A stretch of 64,000 nucleotides of DNA from Brevibacterium sp. UCMA 11754 (GCF_021532275.1 NZ_JACBOT010000036.1:235206-299205), one strand, 5' to 3'. Counted from the stretch's first letter, positions 1 through 8,564 are shown. The notes: generated by a model from the letters alone, not told the origin. Numbers and translations are program-made.

Positions 1-1
1 G

Positions 2-499
2 CAGGGGTGGGCGCGTGCAGTGCTCGAGATCCCCGTCAACTACTCCACGTCCATGGACACCTACCGTGAGATCACTGAAACAGTCACCGCTGAAATGGCC
101 AAGGACACGCAGGTTGCCTCCGCAATGCTCGAACTCCCCGAGATCGCCGGCGTACAGTCTCTCTCTGCCGAATACAGAGTGATCAGAACGATGATCAAAA
201 CGAAGCCCAATCTGCAGTGGATGGTCGAACGTGCCTTCCGGGCGGAACTCACGAATGAGTTCGACAGGCGCGGAATCACCGTCCCGATCATTCAGGAGAC
301 CGTCCTCAGGACGCTTCCGCGGTCGACGGAATCGTCTGAGAGCACCACCGAGGGTCAAGCCGATGCCGATGACCAGGCTCGGGCCAACCATATGACACAG
401 CGAACCAAGAATTACGGGCCCTCGCCGCTGCCCAGTGATGACGAGATTCGGTCGACGACGGATGAAGCCGGAACCGACACCTCAGACGGAGAGAGCTGA
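2..499 (+). CDS. C-terminal part of an MscS-family mechanosensitive channel (5' end outside the window)
   Basis: The open frame enters from the left edge, so only about 165 residues are seen. The visible start, WARAVLEIPVNYSTSMD, resembles the end of the beta domain and the alpha/beta cytoplasmic vestibule domain of small-conductance mechanosensitive channels, with the usual pattern of a beta strand followed by an amphipathic helix. The last 60 residues are polar and Ser/Thr/Glu/Asp rich, a disordered tail often seen in actinobacterial members. The pore helix is not in the window, so gating features cannot be judged. It is followed after 2 bases by the globin gene, suggesting one transcript. 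Family assignment rests on the partial sequence alone. Confidence 0.7.
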   Translation, partial: QGWARAVLEIPVNYSTSMDTYREITETVTAEMAKDTQVASAMLELPEIAGVQSLSAEYRVIRTMIKTKPNLQWMVERAFRAELTNEFDRRGITVPIIQETVLRTLPRSTESSESTTEGQADADDQARANHMTQRTKNYGPSPLPSDDEIRSTTDEAGTDTSDGES

Positions 500-501
500 A
501 C

Positions 502-903
502 ATGACCCGGACATCGAACGAGACCATCTTTGACGCTGTCGGCGGCCATCCCACCTTCACCCGCCTCGTCGATGTCTTCTACGATCATGTGGACCGAGAC
601 GAGGTGCTCATCGCGATGTACCCGGAGGGACACGACCTCACCGGCGCCAAACACCGGCTGCAGATGTTCTTGGAGCAGTACTTCGGCGGTCCCACGACCT
701 ACCAGGAAGAACGGGGACACCCGCGGCTGCGGATGCGCCATTTCCCCTTCGCCGTCGACTTCGACGCTCGTGACCGCTGGCTGGCGTCCATGCGGGCAGC
801 GCTCGATGATGTGGCGCTGCCGCCGCTCTACGACGAGATCTTCTGGGACTATTTCCAACGGGCGGCTACGGCCATGGTCAACACGAACAGCAATCCGGTC
901 TGA
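502..903 (+). CDS. glbO: Group II truncated haemoglobin
   Basis: 133 residues, the normal size for a 2-on-2 truncated haemoglobin. It opens with the family pattern IFDAVGGHPTFTRLVDVFYD, has the LxxFLxQYFGGP segment after helix C/E (LEQYFGGPTTYQEERGHPRLRMRH), and the distal-region RMRHFPF motif, where His is the expected proximal haem ligand region. Helix G carries the conserved WxxxMxxAL (WLASMRAAL). Members bind O2 and are linked to oxygen or nitrosative-stress handling; the substrate here is not known. The ATG directly follows the mscS stop with a GGAGAG ribosome site inside the mscS end (around 489-494). Confidence 0.9.
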   Translation: MTRTSNETIFDAVGGHPTFTRLVDVFYDHVDRDEVLIAMYPEGHDLTGAKHRLQMFLEQYFGGPTTYQEERGHPRLRMRHFPFAVDFDARDRWLASMRAALDDVALPPLYDEIFWDYFQRAATAMVNTNSNPV

Positions 904-904
904 G

Positions 905-938
905 AGCTCGGCCCTGCCTGCAGGAGCAGCGCCGAGCT
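905..938. terminator. Inverted repeat between convergent genes
   Basis: AGCTCGGC (905-912) pairs with GCCGAGCT (931-938). It lies between the end of glbO and the end of the opposite-strand gene, where a shared terminator is expected. There is no clear T-run on either side, so the intrinsic terminator role is only plausible. Confidence 0.4.
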
Positions 939-953
939 GTCACCGCTGAGGCG

Positions 954-1631
954 TCATCTGGCCCGGGTGAGCAGATGCCCGCCCGGAGTCGAGATACGCA
1001 GCCACCCGGAGGTCGCAAAGACTTCGTATTCCTCGGTTGTCTCCCCCGCCGAGGCGGTATCGGCCTCCGGTATGAACCGCAGCGCACTCGCGGCGAATGC
1101 AAGCCCCCCGGGCAGCTCTGTGCCTCCTACCCCTGTCATCGGCTTCGACCACACACGCGAACGCAGTGCCTTCACCGCGTGTGAGCCGGCACCCTCGGGA
1201 GCACCGTCGCTGATCTCCGCGACTCCCGCCTCGGCGGTCGAACGGAGGACATCGCCGGCGATTCTGTCACGGGCCGCCCACTGCCCCTTCGGGGGCGCTA
1301 TGCCGGTCCAGGACACCAGCACCGAGTTCGGCGGGACTGGCAGACGGGTGGCGTTCTCCTCTCTGGCGAAGCGATCCCTGAGGTTGGCCAAGGGCACGAC
1401 CTCATCGAGACCGTCCATTTCCGGTCCGTTCAGGCGCAGCATGCGCATAGCCAGCACCAGGGGTGTGGAGTCGCCGATCCCATGCGGGTACAGGGGTGCG
1501 ATGGTCACGACGAGCACGGTCGACGATACGTGCAGACGCATGGCTCCCTCGGGGTCCAGCCGATGCGCCAGCGAAGTGAATGCGGCCAGGTCCTTCATCG
1601 CCAGCGGATCGGCGATCTCCAGTTCCGTCAC
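954..1631 (-). CDS. Conserved hypothetical protein, about 225 residues
   Basis: I do not recognise a named family. The protein has no signal peptide or membrane segment, is mixed alpha/beta in composition, and contains a cluster SVLVSWTGIAPPKGQW near the middle and a glycine-rich patch (VGGTELPGGLAFAASALRF) in the second half. It starts with GTG at 1631, whose GTGA overlaps the stop of the thioesterase gene upstream by four bases, so the two are almost certainly co-translated. That coupling, plus a large competing plus-strand frame that lacks any recognisable motif, is why I call the minus strand. Function unknown; the context suggests only association with an acyl-CoA thioesterase. Confidence 0.7.
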   Translation of the reverse strand: MTELEIADPLAMKDLAAFTSLAHRLDPEGAMRLHVSSTVLVVTIAPLYPHGIGDSTPLVLAMRMLRLNGPEMDGLDEVVPLANLRDRFAREENATRLPVPPNSVLVSWTGIAPPKGQWAARDRIAGDVLRSTAEAGVAEISDGAPEGAGSHAVKALRSRVWSKPMTGVGGTELPGGLAFAASALRFIPEADTASAGETTEEYEVFATSGWLRISTPGGHLLTRAR

Positions 1632-2179
1632 CGGCGACTCCGCATCGGAACGGCCGGTCGAATGACATCTGACATAGCTGCTGTCTCCTCCTGGCTCAGG
1701 CGCCGTGGTCGAGAGTTCGTTCTGTCCACAAAGACGATGACCGTCTCCGCCAGCGTATAGGCGACCGATCCATCGGGTTCGGCGATGACGTAACCGATGG
1801 TCACAGACGCCGGCTTGACCTCGCTGATGACCAGATCAATGGCAATGGGTCCCGCGCGATAGGGAATCGGTCGGCGATATTCGATCGCGTGGGAGGCGAC
1901 GAGCAGCTCGGTGGTGTTCGAAGCCTCGGCGAAGATCGCCGGAATTGTGATCCCCGATACCGTGCCTGAGATTCCCAGCTGACCTGGAGTTGTGGGCGCA
2001 TCGGTGCTGTGCGTCGGTGACCCCAACGCTCGGACACGTGCCTCTTCGAGCAGGCGCAGCTGAGTGACGTTGTTGACGTGGCCGTAGGCATCCATGTCAC
2101 CCCATCTCAGCTCCAGCAGTACTCGTGTGAATTCGTTCAGATGGGGGTTTGTGGTGCCAGTGTGCATAAGACCCATCAT
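1628..2179 (-). CDS. Acyl-CoA thioesterase, single hotdog domain (4HBT family)
   Basis: Hydrolyses acyl-CoA to free acid and CoA by family. The signature LRWGDMDAYGHVNNVTQLRL carries the 4-hydroxybenzoyl-CoA-thioesterase active-site Asp (GDMDAYGHVNN), followed by the helix LLEEARVRAL and a later VASHAIEYRRPIPY strand; one hotdog fold of about 130 residues makes up most of the protein. The frame is open further upstream to 2227, but the extra N-terminal residues are basic and not family-like; ATG at 2179, 2176 or 2167 are all possible and I chose 2179, which has only a weak AGTGG upstream. The gene diverges from tesB, so the region holds two thioesterases of different type. Confidence 0.8.
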   Translation of the reverse strand: MMGLMHTGTTNPHLNEFTRVLLELRWGDMDAYGHVNNVTQLRLLEEARVRALGSPTHSTDAPTTPGQLGISGTVSGITIPAIFAEASNTTELLVASHAIEYRRPIPYRAGPIAIDLVISEVKPASVTIGYVIAEPDGSVAYTLAETVIVFVDRTNSRPRRLSQEETAAMSDVIRPAVPMRSRR

Positions 2180-2261
2180 GCCACTTTCACTGCGGCGGTG
2201 AGGGCCGCGATAGGATCGTGAGCACAAGGACGAGAATCATTGCCGCAGGCTGGAGGCCCAT

Positions 2262-3170
2262 ATGAGCGATATAGAACCCACGACTGCGAAGGCGAACGTC
2301 GACACACTGCGCAAAGTGCTCGAACTCGACAGCCTGAGTTCCGCCTCGGCGACTCGAGAGAGCGACTACTTCGTCGGACAGAACCAGTACAAGCCGGATG
2401 GGCGTGTCTTCGGCGGTCAGGTGGTGGCACAATCCGTAGTCGCAGCTGCCTCGACCCTGCCGGATGATCGCCTCATCCATTCACTTCACGGCTATTTCCT
2501 TCGTGCCGGGGATGTCAGCGAACCGATCGAGTTCGGTGTCGAACGACTCCGTGACGGGCGATCGTTCTCCGCTCGGCGTGTCCACGCCTATCAGAAGGAT
2601 GTGCCTATCCTGTCCTTGATCGCCTCTTTCCAAGTCGAGCAGGAGGGCCTTGAACACGCTGAGACCATGCCATCGGGTCTGCCCGGTCCACTGGAGTGCC
2701 CGGAGCTGCGAGACATTCTCGCAGGACAGGACACACCACAGGTCACTGAATGGCTGAATAAGCGACCCTTCGAGATCCGTCCGGTCGAAGCGTCCCTGTA
2801 TCTCACCTCCACCGATGACCGCCAGCGCGAACGGCAGCACGTTTGGTTCCGCGCCAGCTCGCCCTTCGGCGATGATCCGGTGCTCAATGCTGCTGCACTG
2901 GCCTATGCCAGCGACTTCAACCTGCTCGAACCGGTTCTGCGCCGTCAGGGACTGAGTTGGACGAGTCCGGGGCTCCGGGTGGCCAGCCTCGACCACGCGA
3001 TGTGGTGGCATCGTCGGGTCCGGGTCGATGAGTGGATGCTCTATGTTCAGGAGTCTCCTGCCGCCCAGGGAGGCCGCGGTCTCGGCTACGGGCGGATCTT
3101 CGCCCAGACGGGCGAGCTGCTGGCAACAGTGGCGCAGGAGGGCATGGTCCGCATCAAGGCACCTCAGTGA
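2262..3170 (+). CDS. tesB: Acyl-CoA thioesterase II
   Basis: 302 residues, the usual TesB length, built from two hotdog domains. Visible family landmarks are FGGQVVAQSVVAA near residue 50 (first helix of the N-terminal hotdog), LIHSLHGYFLRAGD around residue 75, and SLDHAMWWHRRVRVDEW near residue 245 in the second domain, where the catalytic Asp of the SLDH/W-D region sits. The enzyme cleaves medium and long acyl-CoA thioesters in the cytoplasm. A GGAGG lies 6 bases before the ATG, supporting the start. The stop overlaps the next gene's GTG by four bases. Confidence 0.93.
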   Translation: MSDIEPTTAKANVDTLRKVLELDSLSSASATRESDYFVGQNQYKPDGRVFGGQVVAQSVVAAASTLPDDRLIHSLHGYFLRAGDVSEPIEFGVERLRDGRSFSARRVHAYQKDVPILSLIASFQVEQEGLEHAETMPSGLPGPLECPELRDILAGQDTPQVTEWLNKRPFEIRPVEASLYLTSTDDRQRERQHVWFRASSPFGDDPVLNAAALAYASDFNLLEPVLRRQGLSWTSPGLRVASLDHAMWWHRRVRVDEWMLYVQESPAAQGGRGLGYGRIFAQTGELLATVAQEGMVRIKAPQ

Positions 3171-3400
3171 ACCACGACACCGCGATGATCGAGATCCTCG
3201 GGCGGATCCTCTCACGTCTGGTCAATGTCGCGCTCTTCATCGTCATCACGATTCTGGCGCTGGTGTTCCTCCGCGAGGCGATGGACATGAACCTGGCGCT
3301 GATTGCGCTCTTATCAGTCGTCATCGGAATCGTCGGCACCATCGCCGTGAGATATCTGTTCAAGCTTCTGCTGCGCCTCGGCAAGCTGTTCTCCCGATAG
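3167..3400 (+). CDS. Small two-helix membrane protein, 77 residues
   Basis: Starts at GTG 3167, whose GTGA overlaps the tesB stop, so it is coupled to tesB. Two hydrophobic stretches, VALFIVITILALVFL and LALIALLSVVIGIVGTIAV, are separated by a short acidic turn (REAMDMN); the C-terminus is basic and aromatic (RYLFKLLLRLGKLFSR), pointing to cytoplasmic ends. No named family is recognised. The frame is open much further upstream in a shadow of tesB, but only the part after the overlap looks like protein. Role unknown; the coupling to tesB hints at a lipid or membrane context. Confidence 0.7.
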   Translation: MNHDTAMIEILGRILSRLVNVALFIVITILALVFLREAMDMNLALIALLSVVIGIVGTIAVRYLFKLLLRLGKLFSR

Positions 3401-3453
3401 TAAGCTGCCAGAGCGCTGACTGATCTCAACACGCAGAACTCCTGGCAACAGAA

Positions 3454-3480
3454 GATGCCCCGGTCGTCGACCGGGGCATC
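3454..3480. terminator. Hairpin between convergent tesB operon and ettA
   Basis: GATGCCCCGG pairs with CCGGGGCATC around a TCGTCGA loop (the stem can extend inward). It lies between two converging transcription units and is GC-rich, so a bidirectional terminator is likely; the flanking T content is weak. Confidence 0.65.
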
Positions 3481-3542
3481 ATCTGCAGGCAATCAGCTCT
3501 GTGCGCCGCGCTGATAGCGTGCAGCGCTCAGAACTCAATCAG

Positions 3543-5225
3543 TCAGTCGCGGGTGAGGCGACGGTGCGTCACGCGATGAGGGCGAGCCGCGTCCTCACCG
3601 AGTCGTTCGACCTTGTTCTTCTCGTAGGACTCGAAGTTCCCTTCGAACCAGTACCAGTCCGCAGGGTTGTCTTCTGTACCCTCCCAGGCAAGGATGTGCG
3701 TGGCCACACGGTCGAGGAACCAACGATCGTGAGAGACCACCACGGCGCAACCGGGGAACTCCAGGAGTGCATTCTCCAAAGAACCCAGCGTTTCCACGTC
3801 GAGGTCGTTAGTCGGCTCATCGAGCAGCAGCAGGTTTCCGCCCTGTTTGAGGGTCAGCGCCAAGTTGAGGCGGTTGCGCTCACCACCGGAGAGCACGCCA
3901 GCCTTCTTCTGCTGGTCCGGTCCCTTGAACCCGAATGCGGAGACGTATGCCCGCGAAGGCATCTCCACGTTGCCCACCTGAATGAAATCGAGTCCGTCGG
4001 AAACGACTTCCCACAGGTTCTTGTCGGGGTCGATTCCACCACGGGACTGGTCAACGTAGGAGGTCTTGACGCTGTCGCCGATCTTGAGGTCTCCCCCGTC
4101 GAGCTCTTCGAGTCCGACGATGGTCTTGAACAGAGTCGTCTTGCCGACGCCGTTGGGGCCGATGACACCGACGATTCCGTTACGCGGCAGTGAGAAGCTC
4201 AGCCCGTCGATGAGAAGACGATCGTCGTAGCCCTTCTGCAGGCTGTCGGCCTCGATGACGATATCGCCGAGGCGAGGACCGGCAGGGATCTGAATCTCTT
4301 CGAAATCCAGCTTCTTGGTCTTCTCAGCCTCTGCTGCCATCTCCTCGTAGCGTGCCAGACGGGCCTTGGACTTCGTCTGCTTGGCCTTCGGGTTGGACCG
4401 GACCCAGTCCAGTTCGTCCTTGAGGCGCCTCGACAGCTTCGCGTCCTTCTTGCCCTGGACCTGCAGACGTTCCTGCTTCTTCTCCAGGTAGGTCGAGTAG
4501 TTGCCCTCGTAGGGGTAGAGGTGTCCGCGGTCGATCTCAGCGATCCATTCGGCCACGTGGTCGAGGAAGTACCTATCGTGAGTAATTGCGATGACAGCGC
4601 CGGGGTAGGTCCGCAGGTGCTGTTCCAACCACAGCACAGATTCCGCGTCCAGGTGGTTTGTGGGCTCATCGAGCAGGAGCAGATCAGGCTTTTCCAGCAG
4701 CAGTTTGCACAACGCCACACGGCGGCGTTCACCACCTGAGAGCACACTGACGTCAGCGTCCGGCGGTGGGCAGCGCAGGGCATCCATCGCCTGCTCGAGC
4801 TGAGAGTCGAGGTCCCAGGCATCCGCAGCGTCGATTGCTTCCTGCAGCTTGCCCATCTCTTCCATCAGGGCATCGAAGTCAGCATCGGGACTGGCCATCT
4901 CCTCAGAGATCGCGTTGAAGCGGTCAAGCTTTGCCTTGATCTCGCCGACGCCTTCCTCGACGTTGCCGAGAACAGTCTTGTCCTCGTTCAGTGGTGGCTC
5001 CTGCAGCAGGATACCCACTGTGAAGCCGGGGCTGAGCCGAGCCTCACCATTGGACGGCTGTTCGAGTCCGGCCATGATCTTGAGAATCGTTGACTTACCG
5101 GCACCGTTCGGACCGACCATGCCGATCTTCGCACCGGGGTAGAAGGACATCGACACGTCATCCAGAATGACTTTGTCGCCGTGCGCTTTACGCGCCTTAT
5201 GAAGGGTGTAAATGAATTCGGCCAT
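3543..5225 (-). CDS. ettA: Energy-dependent translational throttle protein EttA (ABC-F ATPase)
   Basis: 560 residues with two ABC cassettes and no membrane segment, the ABC-F architecture. Cassette 1 has Walker A GPNGAGKS (about residue 39), signature LSGGERRRVALCKLL and Walker B LLLLDEPTNHLD; cassette 2 has GPNGVGKT, LSGGERNRLNLALTL and LLLLDEPTNDLD. The start MAEFIYTLHKARKAHGDK and the arm and linker lengths match EttA, which binds the ribosomal E site and gates the first peptide bond according to the ATP/ADP ratio. The C-terminus runs about 10 residues past the usual RVTHRRLTRD end. A GAGG ribosome site 6 bases before the ATG lies inside a perfect inverted repeat. Confidence 0.96.
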   Translation of the reverse strand: MAEFIYTLHKARKAHGDKVILDDVSMSFYPGAKIGMVGPNGAGKSTILKIMAGLEQPSNGEARLSPGFTVGILLQEPPLNEDKTVLGNVEEGVGEIKAKLDRFNAISEEMASPDADFDALMEEMGKLQEAIDAADAWDLDSQLEQAMDALRCPPPDADVSVLSGGERRRVALCKLLLEKPDLLLLDEPTNHLDAESVLWLEQHLRTYPGAVIAITHDRYFLDHVAEWIAEIDRGHLYPYEGNYSTYLEKKQERLQVQGKKDAKLSRRLKDELDWVRSNPKAKQTKSKARLARYEEMAAEAEKTKKLDFEEIQIPAGPRLGDIVIEADSLQKGYDDRLLIDGLSFSLPRNGIVGVIGPNGVGKTTLFKTIVGLEELDGGDLKIGDSVKTSYVDQSRGGIDPDKNLWEVVSDGLDFIQVGNVEMPSRAYVSAFGFKGPDQQKKAGVLSGGERNRLNLALTLKQGGNLLLLDEPTNDLDVETLGSLENALLEFPGCAVVVSHDRWFLDRVATHILAWEGTEDNPADWYWFEGNFESYEKNKVERLGEDAARPHRVTHRRLTRD

Positions 5226-5226
5226 A

Positions 5227-5241
5227 ATAACCTCAGGTTAT
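5227..5241 (-). promoter_or_regulatory. Inverted repeat covering the ettA ribosome-binding site
   Basis: ATAACCT and AGGTTAT, 7-base arms around one base, sit directly before the ettA ATG (5223-5225). Read as mRNA, one arm contains the GAGG Shine-Dalgarno. It could be an operator or a weak RBS-masking hairpin (the one-base centre makes a tight RNA hairpin poor). The repeat is seen directly; the function is inference. Confidence 0.45.
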
Positions 5242-5291
5242 CGGTTCAGCACGCACAAGTGCCAATTGAGTCACTCCTCGAAACCCTTGGA

Positions 5292-6017
5292 TCAACCGCC
5301 GCCCAGTGACGGTGCTTCACCCGAAGATGAGCCCTCGGAGGAGCCGCCTTCCGACGATGCCCCTTCGGACGAGGAGCCATCGGACGAGGTTCCTTCGGAG
5401 GATGTGCCCTCAGAAGAACCTTCGGATGAAGAGCCGTCTGATGATGTGCCCTGCGACGACGTGCCCTCCGACCCTTCGTCTGGCGCTGGACTCTCTGAGG
5501 CGCCGTCCTTGCCGTTGATGTCCTCACCAGGCATATGCCCGGCACCATTGGAGTCGCCGTCCTTTTCGCGCTTGTCGCCTTCAGGTGCCTTCACACCCTT
5601 CGGACGTTCGACCTCGCCGAACAGACACGACCCAGTCGATTCTGTGGGAGGCATCAGCTCTGCAGTCGCCTTTCCCATCCGAATCTCTCCGATGACGCAG
5701 CCTTTGTCGGTTTTGACGCCGAACATCTTCGAGGGAACGTCATTGCCCAACGGCGAATCGTCGATTGTGGCTTCGAGCTGCTCTGCATCGTAGCCTGCAT
5801 CGATCATGGTCGTGAAGAATTTCTTCGTCGACGGAACCTTATCCTCACTGCCGGTCAGAGGCTTGAGAGCCTTGACGACCTTGTCGACCTCCGCAACCGG
5901 TTTCGCCGGAGTGCGGGCGGGCGTCGGATCAGAATTGTCACCACCGATGCCCAGCAGCGAACAGCCCGACAGAGCTAAGGTCAGAGCTCCGAGACTCAGG
6001 AGGGGAACGAGACGCAT
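5292..6017 (-). CDS. Secreted lipoprotein with a low-complexity Ser/Gly/Glu tail
   Basis: 241 residues from the ATG at 6017 (GAGG 7 bases upstream; two TTG codons upstream are in frame but unneeded). The signal peptide MRLVPLLSLGALTLALSGC ends in a lipobox LSGC, so the mature protein should be lipid-anchored at Cys19. Residues about 40-150 form a small globular domain with two cysteines (KGCVIGEIRMG and GSCLFGEVERP), resembling the short actinobacterial DUF6993-type domain (tentative). The last 75 residues are built almost only from Ser, Gly, Glu and Thr in repeated SSEG/TSSDG units, likely a flexible wall-spanning stalk. No function can be assigned. Confidence 0.8.
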   Translation of the reverse strand: MRLVPLLSLGALTLALSGCSLLGIGGDNSDPTPARTPAKPVAEVDKVVKALKPLTGSEDKVPSTKKFFTTMIDAGYDAEQLEATIDDSPLGNDVPSKMFGVKTDKGCVIGEIRMGKATAELMPPTESTGSCLFGEVERPKGVKAPEGDKREKDGDSNGAGHMPGEDINGKDGASESPAPDEGSEGTSSQGTSSDGSSSEGSSEGTSSEGTSSDGSSSEGASSEGGSSEGSSSGEAPSLGGG

Positions 6018-6160
6018 CAACAACCTCAGCAGGAGGGAACGATTAACAGTCTCACTTTAACCGATTGCTCGCACTATCGCGGTCAGATCCGACGTGTTCC
6101 AGCACCGACCAGTTCACGTGACCCCTGCGAAGACGGTGATGCGGTTCTGTTCCGCCTCGC

Positions 6161-6775
6161 TCAGAACGGCGCTGCTGCGCTCACCGTGTCACGAGCGATG
6201 GCATCATCAAGGTCTCCGGAATCTCCTCCGGCAGCATCGGCGGTCACATCATCTCCTGCACCTTCCGAGTCGCCTTCTCCCTCGTTCCCAACACCGAGAC
6301 TCGACGCTTCGGAGGCATCGGGCCCCACGTCGCCTGCACCCGCCCCGCCGAGGCTGCCCCAAACTGAGTCGCTGCCTGACGATTCCTGCGCCTGGCCATC
6401 GTGTTGCCGGTTCACACTGCCGACCTTCTGATAATTGGCGGTTCCATAGCGAAGATCGGGGCCGATGTGCTCGGCCACTACAGTCGGAGAGATTCCACGC
6501 TTCTCCGCTGTCGACCATTCGCGGATCTTCAGGGTCCCCTGCACCACCACGGACATTCCCTGATGCAGGCTCATCGAAGCGTTGCTGGCCAAGGGCCCAT
6601 AGCAGTCGACGCTGAACCACGAAGTTGTATCGGAGACATATTCCCCGGTCCCCTTGTCGAGACGCCAATGATTGACCGCCAGACGGAAGGAAGCGCAGGC
6701 TCTGCCCGAGGGAAGTGTCCGGCTCTGCGGATCAGCAGCCACTGTACCGCTGAGGTTGATCGGAATGATGGACAT
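6161..6775 (-). CDS. ssb: Single-stranded DNA-binding protein, probable second SSB paralogue
   Basis: 204 residues: an OB fold in the first 110 (MSIIPINLSGTVAADPQSR, ASFRLAVNHW, TTSWFSVDCYGPLASN, GMSVVVQGTLKIREW) then a long Gly/Ser/Asp/Glu-rich tail. The order and the WxxV(D)CYG region fit bacterial SSB. The tail is acidic but the last residues are SAAAPF rather than the canonical DDxPF tip, so partner binding may be altered. It is not next to rpsF/rplI, where the housekeeping ssb normally lies; an ssb-ettA neighbourhood is common in actinobacteria, hence the paralogue call. The ATG has GAGG 8 bases upstream. Confidence 0.88.
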   Translation of the reverse strand: MSIIPINLSGTVAADPQSRTLPSGRACASFRLAVNHWRLDKGTGEYVSDTTSWFSVDCYGPLASNASMSLHQGMSVVVQGTLKIREWSTAEKRGISPTVVAEHIGPDLRYGTANYQKVGSVNRQHDGQAQESSGSDSVWGSLGGAGAGDVGPDASEASSLGVGNEGEGDSEGAGDDVTADAAGGDSGDLDDAIARDTVSAAAPF

Positions 6776-6910
6776 CGTGTTGCCTCATTTCTTGGGTAGC
6801 TTCGTGATCTGCCCTGCCGAAACGCCCATCGGGGACGAAACAGTCTGAACCGGCCGAACACGTCAACCACCATTGAGCGTGCCAGGCAGCCCCGATGTCC
6901 AGACATGAAA

Positions 6911-6974
6911 AATGCCCTGTGGACGGTTGTTGGCCGTCCACAGGGCATTGGCACATGAGTCGTTGCTCATGTGC
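6911..6974 (-). terminator. Two tandem hairpins after the GTPase operon
   Basis: A 16-bp stem (6911-6926 with 6934-6949, AATGCCCTGTGGACGG and its complement) is followed by a 9-bp stem (6951-6959 with 6966-6974). On the minus strand the first ends in CATTTTTCATG, a T-rich stretch, so it fits an intrinsic terminator for the minus-strand GTPase genes. Confidence 0.75.
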
Positions 6975-6983
6975 ACAGAAGTG

Positions 6984-8564
6984 TCAGTGCAGCGTCTCGT
7001 AGGCGCGCCGGTGTTCGCCGATCACAGCATTGACGGGCTCCAGATAAGAACTCTGTGCCACGCTCCCAACAGCCTCGCGAAGTTTGCGATCGACGTCGCT
7101 GGCCGCCTCGTTCGCGCCCTTGTTCCGCGCGGACTTGGCGATCACAGAAGTCACAACGGATCCGATGATCCCCACGACCAGCAGGCCGATGCTCACAATC
7201 CAGCTCCATCCCGGAAGCGCTCCGGGCACTGCGATGGCGAGGATCCCTGTGGCGATGACACCCAGCAGACCGAGAATCGTGGCGATGAAGAAGATGATCT
7301 GCAGAAACCTGGCCAAGGACCACCAACCGGGAGTCTGAGGTTTGATATCCACAGCGGTGACGGCGGAGTCCAAGGTATCCGACAGCTCGGCGGTGCTCGC
7401 CTTCTCAGCCTCCGCGACTGCGCTCTGCCATGGTCGCGGCATAGTCGACACTGATTCTGCAATGAGCTCATGGGCCATCAGGCGCACCTGAGAGCTTTGA
7501 GCTCTGCTGGTCGCGGGCACCGACGCGCGGATGAGTTCATCTCTGCCTTGACCGTGCTTGGCTCCCAATGGATCGGGGGCATTTCTCTGCATCCATGCCA
7601 GCACCGGATACCCCGTCTTGCGGTAGGCCCGGCGAATATAGTCATCGTGGACGGTCTGCGCGACTGCCTCGACGCCGGCGGCATCAGACATCGTCTCCAC
7701 CAGACGCGAAGCTCCCGGGCGTTCATCGGGTGGAAGCACTGGCTCACCGAGTTCGTTCTGCATCCGCTTCGCCATGGCCTGCATATCAGCCAACAGGCGT
7801 TCAGAGGCGGCCTGTTTGGAATCGACGGTGTCAGCCAAAATCGACCGGACCTCAGGAACGCCATCTCGTGTCACGGCAGACGTCAAGTGCACCTTGGTGT
7901 CGGTGAGCCCGTCCTCGACGAGCAGCTTCTGCAGATGGTCAGCAGCAGCTTTCTGCTCTTCGTCACTGAGTTTGTCGACCTGGTTGAGAACGACGACCAT
8001 GTTCGCGCTGTTCTCTGCCAGTTTCGTTAGGTATTCGGAGTGCAGCGAGAAGTCAGCATATTTCTGTGGGTCAACGACCCAGAAGACAACGTCAACGAGG
8101 CCCACGAGTCGATCAGATTCGACACGATGCTTGACCGCGGTCGAATCGTGGTCAGGCAGATCAAGCAGAATCAGACCATGGAGTTTACGCTGATCGTCAC
8201 CGTCGAGCGCCGATTCGCGCCAGGTCCGGCTGCGTTCTGGAACATGCAGCCAGTTGAGGATGTCGTTACCGCCTTCGCCCCACACACATGCGGTGGGACG
8301 GGAAGTGGTCGGACGGCGAACACCGACCCGGGCGATGTCCAGCCCGGCGACAGCGTTGAATAGTGACGATTTTCCCGAACCAGTGGAACCAGCGAAGGCC
8401 ACAACGGTGAATTCCTCTCCCAGACCGAGGCGATCCTCGGCGCGGTCGAGCAGGTTCTGCGCGTCTTCGCGAATTTCAGGACTCAGTTTGTCGGTCCCCA
8501 GAGACAGAGTGTCTCGGATGCCTTTGGCCCGACGCCTGATCTCGGACTGTGCAGGATCGTTCAC
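6984..8564 (-). CDS. Dynamin-like GTPase with two C-terminal membrane segments
   Basis: 526 residues. G1 is AFAGSTGSGKSSLFN (about residue 55), G2 region RRPTTSRPTA, G3 LDLPDHDST with Asp where most GTPases have Gly, and G4 VLNQVDKL. A helical middle region follows, then two adjacent hydrophobic stretches (IIFFIATILGLLGVIATGIL and WIVSIGLLVVGIIGSVV, about residues 420-480) and a basic end. This resembles the YfjP/dynamin-family GTPases that act in pairs on membranes. It starts at GTG 8564, overlapping the stop of the upstream GTPase by four bases. A role in membrane remodelling or stress protection is inferred from the family. Confidence 0.85.
   Translation of the reverse strand: MNDPAQSEIRRRAKGIRDTLSLGTDKLSPEIREDAQNLLDRAEDRLGLGEEFTVVAFAGSTGSGKSSLFNAVAGLDIARVGVRRPTTSRPTACVWGEGGNDILNWLHVPERSRTWRESALDGDDQRKLHGLILLDLPDHDSTAVKHRVESDRLVGLVDVVFWVVDPQKYADFSLHSEYLTKLAENSANMVVVLNQVDKLSDEEQKAAADHLQKLLVEDGLTDTKVHLTSAVTRDGVPEVRSILADTVDSKQAASERLLADMQAMAKRMQNELGEPVLPPDERPGASRLVETMSDAAGVEAVAQTVHDDYIRRAYRKTGYPVLAWMQRNAPDPLGAKHGQGRDELIRASVPATSRAQSSQVRLMAHELIAESVSTMPRPWQSAVAEAEKASTAELSDTLDSAVTAVDIKPQTPGWWSLARFLQIIFFIATILGLLGVIATGILAIAVPGALPGWSWIVSIGLLVVGIIGSVVTSVIAKSARNKGANEAASDVDRKLREAVGSVAQSSYLEPVNAVIGEHRRAYETLH

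Noticed and set aside
967..1665. 232-codon plus-strand frame opposite the hypothetical gene
   Set aside because: Ser/Arg-rich shadow; the minus-strand gene is coupled to a thioesterase by a GTGA overlap.
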